A model generated the notes under the pieces. That model was not told the DNA's origin. It ran no database searches and saw nothing but the letters and a program-made list of their open reading frames with translations. A DNA stretch of 64,000 nt from Streptomyces sp. 378 (GTDB lineage Bacteria > Actinomycetota > Actinomycetes > Streptomycetales > Streptomycetaceae), in contig NZ_JASKMS010000002.1 in assembly GCF_030124145.1 (NCBI RefSeq), positions 124,001-188,000 of the forward strand, in the 5' to 3' direction. Below are positions 47,936 through 55,887 of the stretch, in pieces (within the stretch, counting starts at the first letter, position 1; each line of letters opens with the position of its first letter). The position numbers and the translations under genes are program-made.

Positions 47936-48871
47936 TCAGCCGAGGCAGATGACGAGCAGGCAGAGCTCCTTGGACGTGGAGTCGGAGGGAGGCGTCTCGG
48001 GCTGGGTGTTCGTCGCGGGCGGGGGTGTCGAGGGGGACGTCGGCTGCTGGGCGTCCTGATCGGCCCCGGCGGCCGGCGGGGCCGCCGGCTCGGTGACCGT
48101 CGCACCGGACGAACCGGAGGAGCCGGAGGAGCCGGAGGAGCCCGCGCCCCCGGTGACGGTGTCGACGGTGTCCGGGACGGTCCTGCGCTGCGGCGATGTG
48201 GTCAGCGGAAGTTCACGGGGCGCGGCGGCCGTGTCCGTGCGGGTGTCCGACGGGGTGACGCGGGGGTCGGCGGGCCGGGAGTCCTGGTGGCGCGAGGCGC
48301 GGTCGGTGCGCGGCGCGGTGGCGGGCGAGGAGCGCGGGGTGTCGTGCCGGGACGACGTCGGTTCGGTGTACGTGGGTGCCTCCCCGGCGGCGCCGCCCAT
48401 GGTCGTGTCCTGCGGCGTCGTGGCCGCCTGCACGCCGGGCTTGGCGTTCCCCTTCATCGCGGCGACGGTCAGACCGCCTCCCACGAGTGCGACCGCCGTC
48501 GCCACCACGGCCCGTCGCTGGTTCTTCTTCCAGCGGGCCAGCTGACGACGCCGGGCCGCCCGCCCCTCCGGCCGGGCTTCATAGCCTTCGGCCGTGTCGG
48601 TCTCCGGGGGGTCGTACCCCTCCGGGGAGCCGGAGCCGGTGCTCTCCTGCGGACGTGCGGGCGTCTCGTCCCACACGGTCCCGTCGTGCCAGGTGCCGGT
48701 GGCGGGCGGGTACTCCCGGGCGGCCGGTCCGCCGGAAGTCATGGCGGGCAGGGGGGCCGGCTCCGAACGGCCGCCCGCGGCGGAGGGGTCGATGTCGGGG
48801 GCGTAGGCGCCGCACCCCGGGCAGACCAGGGCGCCGTTGAGGTGCCGACGGCACGAGGAGCAGTAGTGCAT
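47936..48871 (-). CDS. Zinc-ribbon single-pass membrane protein
   Basis: A 311-residue protein. The N-terminal zinc ribbon is CSSCRRHLNGALVCPGCGAY (C-x2-C...C-x2-C). An acidic low-complexity cytoplasmic linker, a basic RRRQLARWKKNQRRA stop and a membrane helix (about 121-140) follow. A long threonine/serine/proline-rich outside segment includes a GSSGSSGSSGSSG run, and the end is ELCLLVICLG. The topology resembles anti-sigma-like or wall-spanning proteins, but I do not recognise a characterised family. It lies next to the kinase operon on the same strand and may be a substrate, because its tail is rich in serine and threonine. Confidence 0.75.
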   Translation of the reverse strand: MHYCSSCRRHLNGALVCPGCGAYAPDIDPSAAGGRSEPAPLPAMTSGGPAAREYPPATGTWHDGTVWDETPARPQESTGSGSPEGYDPPETDTAEGYEARPEGRAARRRQLARWKKNQRRAVVATAVALVGGGLTVAAMKGNAKPGVQAATTPQDTTMGGAAGEAPTYTEPTSSRHDTPRSSPATAPRTDRASRHQDSRPADPRVTPSDTRTDTAAAPRELPLTTSPQRRTVPDTVDTVTGGAGSSGSSGSSGSSGATVTEPAAPPAAGADQDAQQPTSPSTPPPATNTQPETPPSDSTSKELCLLVICLG

Positions 48872-49215
48872 GTGTGGTTTTCCCGATCTGGCTGTTCCGG
48901 CGGCTCGCCGGCCGCGGCCTGGTCACATTCACACGTGGGATCGAGCCGTAACGCTAACGAGACTTTGAAAGGGTGGTGTGCAGCCTGTGTGACACCCCTG
49001 CACAGATCCTCTGGATCTCGCGTGTGCCATCGGTGACTCGCGCGTGAACGGGGCGGCGTCCGGGAAAGCTCGGGCAGCGCGTCACGGGGCACCCCCTCCG
49101 CTTGCCTCTCCCTCAACTCCCTTGAGTTTCGCGCGACATGGCGCACAACCCTTTGGGCACCCCGCGGGTCACACCATGCAGGAGCAACCACCTCGAAGAG
49201 TTGCATGGGGGAAAT
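48872..49215. other. Divergent promoter region of zinc-ribbon and SapA-like genes
   Basis: 344 bp without a gene. It contains an A/T-rich patch (TAACGCTAACGAGACTTTGA, 48950-48969) and the inverted repeat TGTGCAG (48977-48983) / CTGCACA (48998-49004), which may be a regulatory site for the developmentally styled SapA-like gene. Confidence 0.45.
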
Positions 49216-49665
49216 ATGCGATTCACCCGTTCCATCCTGGCCGCGTCCGCCGTGGCGGCCCTGTCCGCCGGGACCATGACCGTCCTGGCGTCGCCGGCCT
49301 CGGCCGCGCCCAACACCACCCCGCAGAAGGTCTGCGGAAGTGGCTACAAGACGGTCAACTCGGCGGCCGTCGGCTCGCTGGGGACCGTCTACCTGACCTA
49401 CAACGCCTCCAACGGCCAGAACTGCGTGACGACCATCCGCAACAACCCGGGCAAGGCTGTGACCATGTCCGCCTGGATCTCCGTTCCGGACACCGGGGAA
49501 AACCACTACGACGAGGGCGTCTTCACGTCGTACGCCGGACCGACCTACGTCTACGGCAAGGGTCACTGCGTGGACTGGGGCGGCAGCATCGCCAACACGT
49601 ACGTGCAGGTGTACGGCTCGAACTGCGGCGCACTGAAGGAGCACCGGGTCACCTTCACCCGCTGA
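49216..49665 (+). CDS. Secreted spore-associated protein A (SapA)-like protein
   Basis: A 149-residue precursor. Signal peptide about 1-32 (ending ASPASAA). The mature part contains VCGSGYKTVNSAAVGSLGTV, LTYNASNGQNCVTTIRNN and KGHCVDWGGSIANTYVQVYG. Four cysteines can form two disulfides. The pattern matches the SapA family found on Streptomyces spores. GGGGGAAAT precedes the ATG at 49216; an upstream ATG at 49138 would spoil the signal peptide. A perfect hairpin follows. It is probably expressed during development, as family members are. Confidence 0.78.
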   Translation: MRFTRSILAASAVAALSAGTMTVLASPASAAPNTTPQKVCGSGYKTVNSAAVGSLGTVYLTYNASNGQNCVTTIRNNPGKAVTMSAWISVPDTGENHYDEGVFTSYAGPTYVYGKGHCVDWGGSIANTYVQVYGSNCGALKEHRVTFTR

Positions 49666-49675
49666 TCCCTCTCCG

Positions 49676-49707
49676 GCCGGGCCCCACGGCAGACCGTGGG
49701 GCCCGGC
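49676..49707. terminator. Perfect 14-bp bidirectional terminator
   Basis: Positions 49676-49689 pair exactly with 49694-49707 around CAGA, between the convergent SapA-like and GH43 stop codons. Confidence 0.88.
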
Positions 49708-49722
49708 TCTGCCGTGCCGCCC

Positions 49723-51111
49723 CTACGCCCAGGCCGTCACCGGCACGAACGAGCTGTCCTGCCGGAACAGATTCGTTCCGTCGGAGCGCTCCACGCGCAG
49801 CTGGTAGGCGTAGTGGCGCAGGTAGTACCCCGGGTAGTTGTACGACTCGAAGCGGACCGAGCCCGAGGACGCGCCGGCGCGGAGGATGAACGTGGCGTCC
49901 CGGGCGAAGATGCTCGTGCCGTCGTTCGGGTCGAACCGGGCGCGGAAGTCCCAGTGGCGCAGGTAGTCGCCGGCCGCGTCCCGGAAGGAGTAGCCGCCGC
50001 TGTCGGCGAGGCCGGCGACCACCGTGAAGGTGGCGGCCTGCTTCTCGGCGGTGCTGCTGGAGGCGCTGACCACGGGGAGGTTGAGCAGGGAGGACTGCTG
50101 CTCCCAGTAGCGGGTCGAGTAGTTAGCCGAGCGGAAGGAACGGGTGGTGTTCCGGGCCAGGGCCGGGCCGCCCGCGACCGTCTCCTTGACGACCGTGAAG
50201 TGCCGCGCCGTACCGGAGATCGCGGGCAGTGCGACCGGGGCCGACCAGGTGGCGAAGGTGTCGTGGCTGTCGCTGTAGTAGTAGTTCCCGTCGCCGTAAC
50301 CGTCGAAGAAGATCCGCCAGCCGCCGTTGTCGAGCCGCACCAGCGCCGGACCCTCGCGGTAGCTGCCCCAGCCCGCCCAGTCGCCGGTCCGGCGGATCGT
50401 GTACGGGCCGGTGAGGTTCGAGGCGGTGGCGTACTCGATGTACTTCGTCGTCTCGTTCTTCGGGAAGGCGTGGTACGTGGAGCCGATCTTCACGATGAAC
50501 GTGTCGATGTGGTTGGCGCCGATGCCGGCGAGGGCGACCGGGGAACTCCACGCCGTGAGCGCCGAGTTGGTGGCCCTCAGCAGGTACGGCGTGAAGATCC
50601 ACTCGTCGTTCGTGGTGGAGCAGGACACGATGACGCTCACGCTGCCGTCGCTGTCGACGAACCACTCGGGCGCCCAGGCGCGGGAGAGGCCGGCGACGGG
50701 GACGGTGTAGTCGTACAGGAACGTCCAGTTGACGCGGTCGGAGCTGCGGGCGAAGCCGATGGTGGTGCTGGGGTCCTGCCAGGTGTGCGTGGTGTAGGTG
50801 ACGTAGTAGAAGCCGTCGGTGTGTCTGATGACGCTCGCGTCACGGATCCGGTTCGCGGGCGGAGTGTACGCGGAGGAGCGCACCAGCCGGAAGTCGGTGG
50901 CGTCGTCCGACTGGTAGACGTTGACCGTGCCGTCGTCGCTGTTGAGGAACGGCAGGATCGTGTAGCGGGTGGCCGAGCCGCTCGGGGGTGCGGCGGCCAG
51001 GGCGCTGCCGAGCAGCCCGGGGGTTTCGCCGAGCAGGAGCGCCGAGGCGGGCAGGGCGGCCAGGGCACGCAGCAGCGTGCGGCGGGACGGGGCAGCGGGG
51101 TGTGGAGTCAC
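49723..51111 (-). CDS. Secreted GH43-type glycosidase with AbfB (CBM42) domain
   Basis: A 462-residue precursor. Twin-arginine-type signal (SRRTLLRALAALPASALLLG). A five-bladed propeller domain (about 48-315) has IRDASVIRHTDGFYYVTYT and WAPEWFVDSDGSVSVIVSCS, as in GH43-like proteins. The C-terminal AbfB arabinose-binding beta-trefoil (about 320-460) shows repeated SFRSANYSTRYW, SYSFRDAAGDYLRHW-like and RFESYNYPGYYLRHY units. It likely degrades arabinan or arabinoxylan side chains outside the cell. It is preceded by a 6-3-6 palindrome at 51147-51161. Confidence 0.82.
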   Translation of the reverse strand: MTPHPAAPSRRTLLRALAALPASALLLGETPGLLGSALAAAPPSGSATRYTILPFLNSDDGTVNVYQSDDATDFRLVRSSAYTPPANRIRDASVIRHTDGFYYVTYTTHTWQDPSTTIGFARSSDRVNWTFLYDYTVPVAGLSRAWAPEWFVDSDGSVSVIVSCSTTNDEWIFTPYLLRATNSALTAWSSPVALAGIGANHIDTFIVKIGSTYHAFPKNETTKYIEYATASNLTGPYTIRRTGDWAGWGSYREGPALVRLDNGGWRIFFDGYGDGNYYYSDSHDTFATWSAPVALPAISGTARHFTVVKETVAGGPALARNTTRSFRSANYSTRYWEQQSSLLNLPVVSASSSTAEKQAATFTVVAGLADSGGYSFRDAAGDYLRHWDFRARFDPNDGTSIFARDATFILRAGASSGSVRFESYNYPGYYLRHYAYQLRVERSDGTNLFRQDSSFVPVTAWA

Positions 51112-51146
51112 GGGCGGCTCTCCCTAGGACACCGTGGTTCGATATA

Positions 51147-51161
51147 CCGAACAGAGTTCGG
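51147..51161. promoter_or_regulatory. Palindrome upstream of the GH43 gene
   Basis: CCGAAC-AGA-GTTCGG is a perfect 6+6 inverted repeat 36 bp before the GH43 start and overlaps GTTCG-ATATAC-CGAAC to its left. It is probably a sugar-responsive operator. The 3-bp centre does not fit the actinobacterial LexA box. Confidence 0.5.
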
Positions 51162-51351
51162 CGAATCGATCAGAAGGGGGGGCTCAGAACGTAAGGGCGA
51201 AGCGAAGGGGCGTCAATGGTTTGAACAGGGGACGATGTGCCCAGTGAGGAAGATGTGGCCGGTGGGTGAACTTCCACCCCTGTCGTCGGGATTCCACCAC
51301 CGGCCACCGGACGTTACCGTTCGGTAGACAAGCCGCTTCCGGAGGTGTCCG

Positions 51352-52797
51352 ATGACGCTCGACCGTTGCGAAGGCCTGGCGGAGACCGCCCGTGCGCTGG
51401 CCGCCGGGGAAGTGACGTCGCGGGCGCTGGTCGAGCGGACGCTGGCGCGGATCGAGGCGACCCAGTCCGACCTCAACGCCTTCAGGATCGTCCGGACCGA
51501 GGCCGCGCTCGCCGAGGCCGACGCCGCCGACCGGGAACTGGCCGCGGACCGGGAGGCGGCCTCGCACAGCGCGCACCGGCCGCTGCTCGGAGTCCCCGTC
51601 GCGGTGAAGGACGACATGGACGTGGCCGGCGAACCGACCGCGTTCGGCTGCTGCGGGGAGTTCCCGCCGGTGGCCGAGGACGGCGAGGCGGTCCGGCGGC
51701 TGCGCGCGGCCGGAGCCGTGATCGTCGGCAAGACCAACACCTGCGAGTTCGGGCAGTGGCCCTTCACCGAGGGGCCGGCCTTCGGCGCCACCCGCAACCC
51801 GTGGAGCACGGACCACACACCCGGCGGTTCCTCGGGCGGCTCGGCCGCCGCGGTCGCCGCCGGGCTCGTGCCCGCCGCACTCGGCTCGGACGGTGCCGGC
51901 TCCGTGCGGATCCCGGCCGCCTGGACCCACCTGGTCGGCATCAAGCCTCAGCGCGGCCGTGTCTCGACCTGGCCCCGCGGCGAGTCCTTCCAGGGCATCA
52001 CCGTCAACGGCACCCTCGCCCGCTCGGTCGCCGACGCGGCTCTGCTGCTGGACGCGGCGAGCGGCAACCACGCGCGGGACCCGCACCGGCCCCCGGCCCT
52101 GGACGTGTCCCGGGCCGTCGGCCGCGACCCCGGGCGGCTGCGCATCGCGCTCTCCCTCAAACCGCCCTTCACCGCGGTGCCCGCCCGGCTCCTGCCCGAG
52201 GTGCGCACCCGGGTGGTCGAACTGGCTGAGCGGCTGGCCGCGCTGGGCCACTGCGTCGAGGAGGCGGACCCGCCGTACGGGCAGATCGGGCTGACCTTCG
52301 TGCCGCGGGCCACGGCCGGGATCGCCGAGCGCGTGGGCGAGGCGCCCTTCCCGGCGCTGCTGGACCGGCGCACCCGGGACGCGGCGCGGCTGGGCCGGCT
52401 GCTCGGCGGGGCCCCGCTGCGGGTGGCCCGGCGTGCGGAGACCGTGCTGCACCGGCGGATCGGCGCCTTCTTCACCTCGTACGACGTGGTCCTCGCGCCC
52501 ACGACCGCCGCTCCCCCGCCCCGGATCGGTGCCCTGCTCGAACTCAGCGGGTTCGCCACCGATCGGGCGATGATCGCGGCCTGCCCGTACGCCTGGCCGT
52601 GGAACGTGCTGGGCTGGCCCGGCGTCAACGTGCCCGCCGGGTTCACGCCGGACGGCCTGCCGGTCGGCGCCCAGTTGCTGGGCCCGGCCAACAGCGAGCC
52701 CCTGCTCGTGCAGGTGGCCGCGCAACTGGAAGCGGAGCTGCGCTGGGCCGAGAAGTGGCCGTCACCGCCGGTCACGGCGCGCTCCGCAGCCGCCTGA
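51352..52797 (+). CDS. Amidase signature family protein
   Basis: A 481-residue hydrolase. The Ser-cisSer-Lys triad is visible: lysine in GVPVAVKDDMDVAG, cis-serine in PGGSSGGSAAAVAAG and nucleophile in GSDGAGSVRIPAAW. The DGAGS motif replaces the more usual DGGGS. The C-terminal part (YAWPWNVLGWPGVNVPAGFT) is also typical. It is cytoplasmic; the substrate could be any carboxamide. No nitrilase or nitrile hydratase is adjacent. The ATG at 51352 follows GGAGGTGTCC. Confidence 0.9.
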   Translation: MTLDRCEGLAETARALAAGEVTSRALVERTLARIEATQSDLNAFRIVRTEAALAEADAADRELAADREAASHSAHRPLLGVPVAVKDDMDVAGEPTAFGCCGEFPPVAEDGEAVRRLRAAGAVIVGKTNTCEFGQWPFTEGPAFGATRNPWSTDHTPGGSSGGSAAAVAAGLVPAALGSDGAGSVRIPAAWTHLVGIKPQRGRVSTWPRGESFQGITVNGTLARSVADAALLLDAASGNHARDPHRPPALDVSRAVGRDPGRLRIALSLKPPFTAVPARLLPEVRTRVVELAERLAALGHCVEEADPPYGQIGLTFVPRATAGIAERVGEAPFPALLDRRTRDAARLGRLLGGAPLRVARRAETVLHRRIGAFFTSYDVVLAPTTAAPPPRIGALLELSGFATDRAMIAACPYAWPWNVLGWPGVNVPAGFTPDGLPVGAQLLGPANSEPLLVQVAAQLEAELRWAEKWPSPPVTARSAAA

Positions 52798-53038
52798 GCG
52801 ACCGTGGGCCGTCCTCATGACGGACGCGTCGACGGCCGGGCTCATGGGTCGGGTCACCGGAACGATCGGAGCCGGCTCGGTCGGTGAGGAGACGCGGGTG
52901 GCCGAGCCGGAGGCACACCGGCGCGAACAGCGGGCACCGCAGGACACCTCCACCCTCAACGGGCAGGCCCAGAAGCTCCCGGGGGACGACAGGTGACCCG
53001 TCGGGCGTGAGCACGGGGGCTGCCTCTAGGGTGCCCCC

Positions 53039-53485
53039 GTGACCGCGTACACCGATGAGAACGTCCCGGGCCGTCACGGCCCCTCCGCCACCGTCCAGGC
53101 CGACCCGCGCCAGGTGGGCCGGGTGCGGACGGAGTACTCCCCCGCGCACGACGGCGACCCGGACCCCGGGGAGATCGTCTGGACGTGGGTGCCCTACGAA
53201 GAGAACGACGGCCGCGGCAAGGACCGCCCGGTGCTCGTGGTCGCCCGCGAGCCGGGCGGCACCTTCCTGGCGGTGCAGTTGTCGAGCAAGCGGCACGACG
53301 GCGACCGGGAGTGGGTGCCGATCGGCGGTGGGCCCTGGGACCGGACGGGCCGGGACTCGTGGGTCGATGTGGACCGGGTGCTGCGTCTGCACGAGGACGG
53401 TATGCGCCGGGAGGCATGCGCCCTGGACCGCATGCGCTTCAACCTGGTCAGGCGCCGCCTGCAGGAGCGCCACGGGTGGAGCTGA
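53039..53485 (+). CDS. PemK/MazF-like toxin-fold protein without adjacent antitoxin
   Basis: A 148-residue protein. Residues about 43-147 show the PemK/MazF beta-barrel: GEIVWTWVPYEENDGRGKDR followed by PVLVVAREPG, then LAVQLSSKRHDGD and DVDRVLRLHEDG, the position of the catalytic threonine/serine strand. An N-terminal extension of about 40 residues is unusual. No antitoxin gene precedes it, so it may be a domesticated RNase-like protein. Its last 38 bp overlap the end of the macrodomain gene on the opposite strand. The GTG start at 53039 is supported by family alignment only. Confidence 0.75.
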   Translation: MTAYTDENVPGRHGPSATVQADPRQVGRVRTEYSPAHDGDPDPGEIVWTWVPYEENDGRGKDRPVLVVAREPGGTFLAVQLSSKRHDGDREWVPIGGGPWDRTGRDSWVDVDRVLRLHEDGMRREACALDRMRFNLVRRRLQERHGWS

Positions 53486-54293
53486 ACGCCTGCTCGAAGG
53501 CTCCCAGGACCGCACGGTCCCGCGTCCGGTCCAGGACCCCGAACACCAGGTGCTCGAAGGTCCGTGCGAACCGGGAGCCGGGCACCAGCAGCGCCCGGAA
53601 CGCCTGTGCCACCTGCGTGGGGTCGTTGCCGAACACCCCGCAGCCCCAGGCGCCCAGCACGAGCCGTCGGTAGCCGTGGGCCGCGGCCGTCTCCAGGACG
53701 CGTTCGGCGCGCGCCGCGAGGGCCCGCGGCAGTTCGGCGGCCCGTTCGGGCGCCGTGCGCTTCACCACCCCCGCGTTGGGCGCGGGAGAGGTCAGGAAGC
53801 CGGCGGTGTACGGCTCGGCCAGCAGGTCGCCGCGGTCGTCGCGGAACACGGGCACGCCCGGTGAGTGGATGACACGGTCCGTGTAGAACGGGTCGCGGTG
53901 GGCGCGGTGGTGGTCGTAGAAGGCGCGGGCCTCGAGGAGGCAGGTGTGGAGCGCGGAGGCCCGGCACAGGGCCTCCTCCTGGGCCTGGGCACCGTTCAGG
54001 TAGCCGCCGCCGGGATTGCGGGCCGAGGCGAAGTTCAGCACCGCCACCTGTCCGCCGAGCCGACGGGCGGCCTCCAGGCTGCTCTCGCCCGTGACCTCCA
54101 CCAGCGTCCTCAGCGTCCCCGTCACCCGATCGGCGGGCACGGGCACGGGTTCCGGCCCGTACAGGCGCGTGCCCTCGCGCGCCGCCGACAGCTCGGCCGC
54201 GATGGAGACCTCGCGCCCGTCCGGCGCGCGGTAGGCCCCGGCCGCGACGATCTGTTCGGTCTGCCGCGCGATACCGCGCAGGCGCGCGCTCAC
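53448..54293 (-). CDS. TIGR02452-type PARG-like macrodomain protein
   Basis: A 281-residue protein of the microbial poly(ADP-ribose) glycohydrolase-like group. The core motif VLNFASARNPGGGYLNGAQA followed by QEEALCRASAL contains the GGG loop and the paired acidic residues that hydrolyse the ADP-ribose bond. LVLGAWGCGVFGNDPTQVAQ closes the ligand cleft. The N-terminal helical cap (MSARLRGIARQTEQIVAAGA) fits the family. GTG at 54293 has GGGGG 8 bases upstream. It should remove ADP-ribose from proteins or nucleic acids. It is tail-to-tail with the PemK-like gene. Confidence 0.85.
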   Translation of the reverse strand: MSARLRGIARQTEQIVAAGAYRAPDGREVSIAAELSAAREGTRLYGPEPVPVPADRVTGTLRTLVEVTGESSLEAARRLGGQVAVLNFASARNPGGGYLNGAQAQEEALCRASALHTCLLEARAFYDHHRAHRDPFYTDRVIHSPGVPVFRDDRGDLLAEPYTAGFLTSPAPNAGVVKRTAPERAAELPRALAARAERVLETAAAHGYRRLVLGAWGCGVFGNDPTQVAQAFRALLVPGSRFARTFEHLVFGVLDRTRDRAVLGAFEQAFSSTRGAPAGGA

Positions 54294-54585
54294 GGCGTGA
54301 CCCCCGTACGCGCCGTGACCACGCGCCGCGCGGCCATTCTTGTCGTGCTCACGCAGGCATGGTGGGCGATGCGGGATCTCCGGCGCAACGGAGTTTTCGC
54401 CGTCGCCCAAACGCGGGGGGAAGCGCCGGGAAACGCCGGGCCGGAGCGTATGACCGCCCGGGAACGCCCCACTTCGCCCCCTTGTGCCGAGCGCCGTGAG
54501 CGTCTTGGGTGGGACGAGTGATCCCGATCCGGGCCGCGGAAGAGCCCGGACCGATGGCATGGTGGAATCTCAGGAGGATCCCGCA

Positions 54586-55887
54586 ATGTCCGATTCGACA
54601 CGTGGCTGTACCCGGCCACGCACCTCACTGTCCGAAGCCGAGGTCGAGGCTCTGGTCCGCGGCATCTGCTTCAAGACCGGCCCGCCACGCCGCCTCGGTG
54701 TCGAGGTGGAATGGCTCGTCCACGAGCTGCGCGAACCGCGGCTCCCCGTCACACCCGAACGACTCGAAGCGGCCTACGCGGCACTGCGACCGCTGTCCCT
54801 GCGGTCGGCGCTCACCGTGGAACCCGGCGGCCAGCTGGAGCTGAGCTCGCCCCCCGCCGCCTCGCTGACGGAAGTCGTCAGCACCGTCTCCGCCGACCTC
54901 GACGCCGTCCGCGCGGTCCTGCGCCAGGACGGCCTCACGCTCGTCGGCCTCGGCCACGACCCCTGGCACGAACCCCGCCGGTTCCTGCGCGAACCGCGCT
55001 ACGACGCCATGGAGACCTCCCTGGACCGCACGGGTCCCGCCGGCCGCGCCATGATGTGCGCCTCCGCCTCCGTGCAGGTGTGCCTGGACGCCGGTCACGA
55101 GGAGCCCGGCCCGCAGGGCCTGGTGCGCCGCTGGTGGCTGGCTCACCATCTGGGCGCCGTCCTGGTCGCCGCGTTCGCCAACTCCCCGCTCGCCGGGCAC
55201 CGGCCGACCGGCTGGCGGTCCACCCGGCAGCTCGCGTGGACCCGGATCGGCGCCGGCCGGGCGGGCGGACCGCGGCTGGACACCGATCCGCGCGGCGCCT
55301 GGGCCCGGCATGTGCTGGACGCCCCCGTGATGTGCGTACGGCAGGACAGCGGGCCCTGGGACGTCCCCGAGGGGCTCACCTTCCGGGACTGGATCCGCAC
55401 GGGCGCGCCCCGGCCGCCCACCCGGGAGGATCTCGACTACCACGTCACGACGCTGTTCCCGCCGGTCCGCCCGCGCGGCCACCTCGAACTGCGCATGATC
55501 GACGCACAGCCCGGCGACGACGGCTGGATCGTGCCGCTCGCCGTGACGGCGGCGCTCTTCGACGACCCGGAGGCCACCGAGACCGTCTACCGGGCCGTGA
55601 AGCCGCTGGCCGAGCGGACGCTGGGGCTGCCCGCGCCGCACAACCCGCTGTGGCTCGACGCGGCCCGCACCGGCCTGGCCGACGCGGAACTGCGCGAGGT
55701 GGCCGTCACCTGCTTCACGACAGCGCTGGACGCCCTGCCCCGGCTCGGCGCCGCACCCGAGGTCGTCGAGGCCGTCACGGCCTATCTGGACCGCTATGTC
55801 GTCCTGGGCCGCTGCCCCGCCGACGACCTGCTCGACCGACAGCGCGGCACGGACGGTCGCGCCCACGGGAAGGACTTCCGCCCATGA
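54586..55887 (+). CDS. egtA: Glutamate-cysteine ligase EgtA
   Basis: A 433-residue ATP-dependent ligase of the GCS2 family making gamma-glutamylcysteine for ergothioneine. RRLGVEVEWLVHEL holds the metal/ATP acidic residues, VEPGGQLELSSPP is the substrate loop and RGHLELRMIDAQPGDDGW the C-terminal signature. ATG at 54586 has CAGGAGG 7 bases upstream. It heads the four-gene operon, and each following gene overlaps its predecessor by 1-4 bp. The 292 bp upstream, shared with the divergent macrodomain gene, should contain the promoter. Confidence 0.92.
   Translation: MSDSTRGCTRPRTSLSEAEVEALVRGICFKTGPPRRLGVEVEWLVHELREPRLPVTPERLEAAYAALRPLSLRSALTVEPGGQLELSSPPAASLTEVVSTVSADLDAVRAVLRQDGLTLVGLGHDPWHEPRRFLREPRYDAMETSLDRTGPAGRAMMCASASVQVCLDAGHEEPGPQGLVRRWWLAHHLGAVLVAAFANSPLAGHRPTGWRSTRQLAWTRIGAGRAGGPRLDTDPRGAWARHVLDAPVMCVRQDSGPWDVPEGLTFRDWIRTGAPRPPTREDLDYHVTTLFPPVRPRGHLELRMIDAQPGDDGWIVPLAVTAALFDDPEATETVYRAVKPLAERTLGLPAPHNPLWLDAARTGLADAELREVAVTCFTTALDALPRLGAAPEVVEAVTAYLDRYVVLGRCPADDLLDRQRGTDGRAHGKDFRP

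Noticed and set aside
51147..51161. LexA (SOS) box from CGAAC...GTTCG.
   Set aside because: The actinobacterial box has a 4-bp centre; here it is 3 bp, and the downstream gene is a secreted glycosidase.
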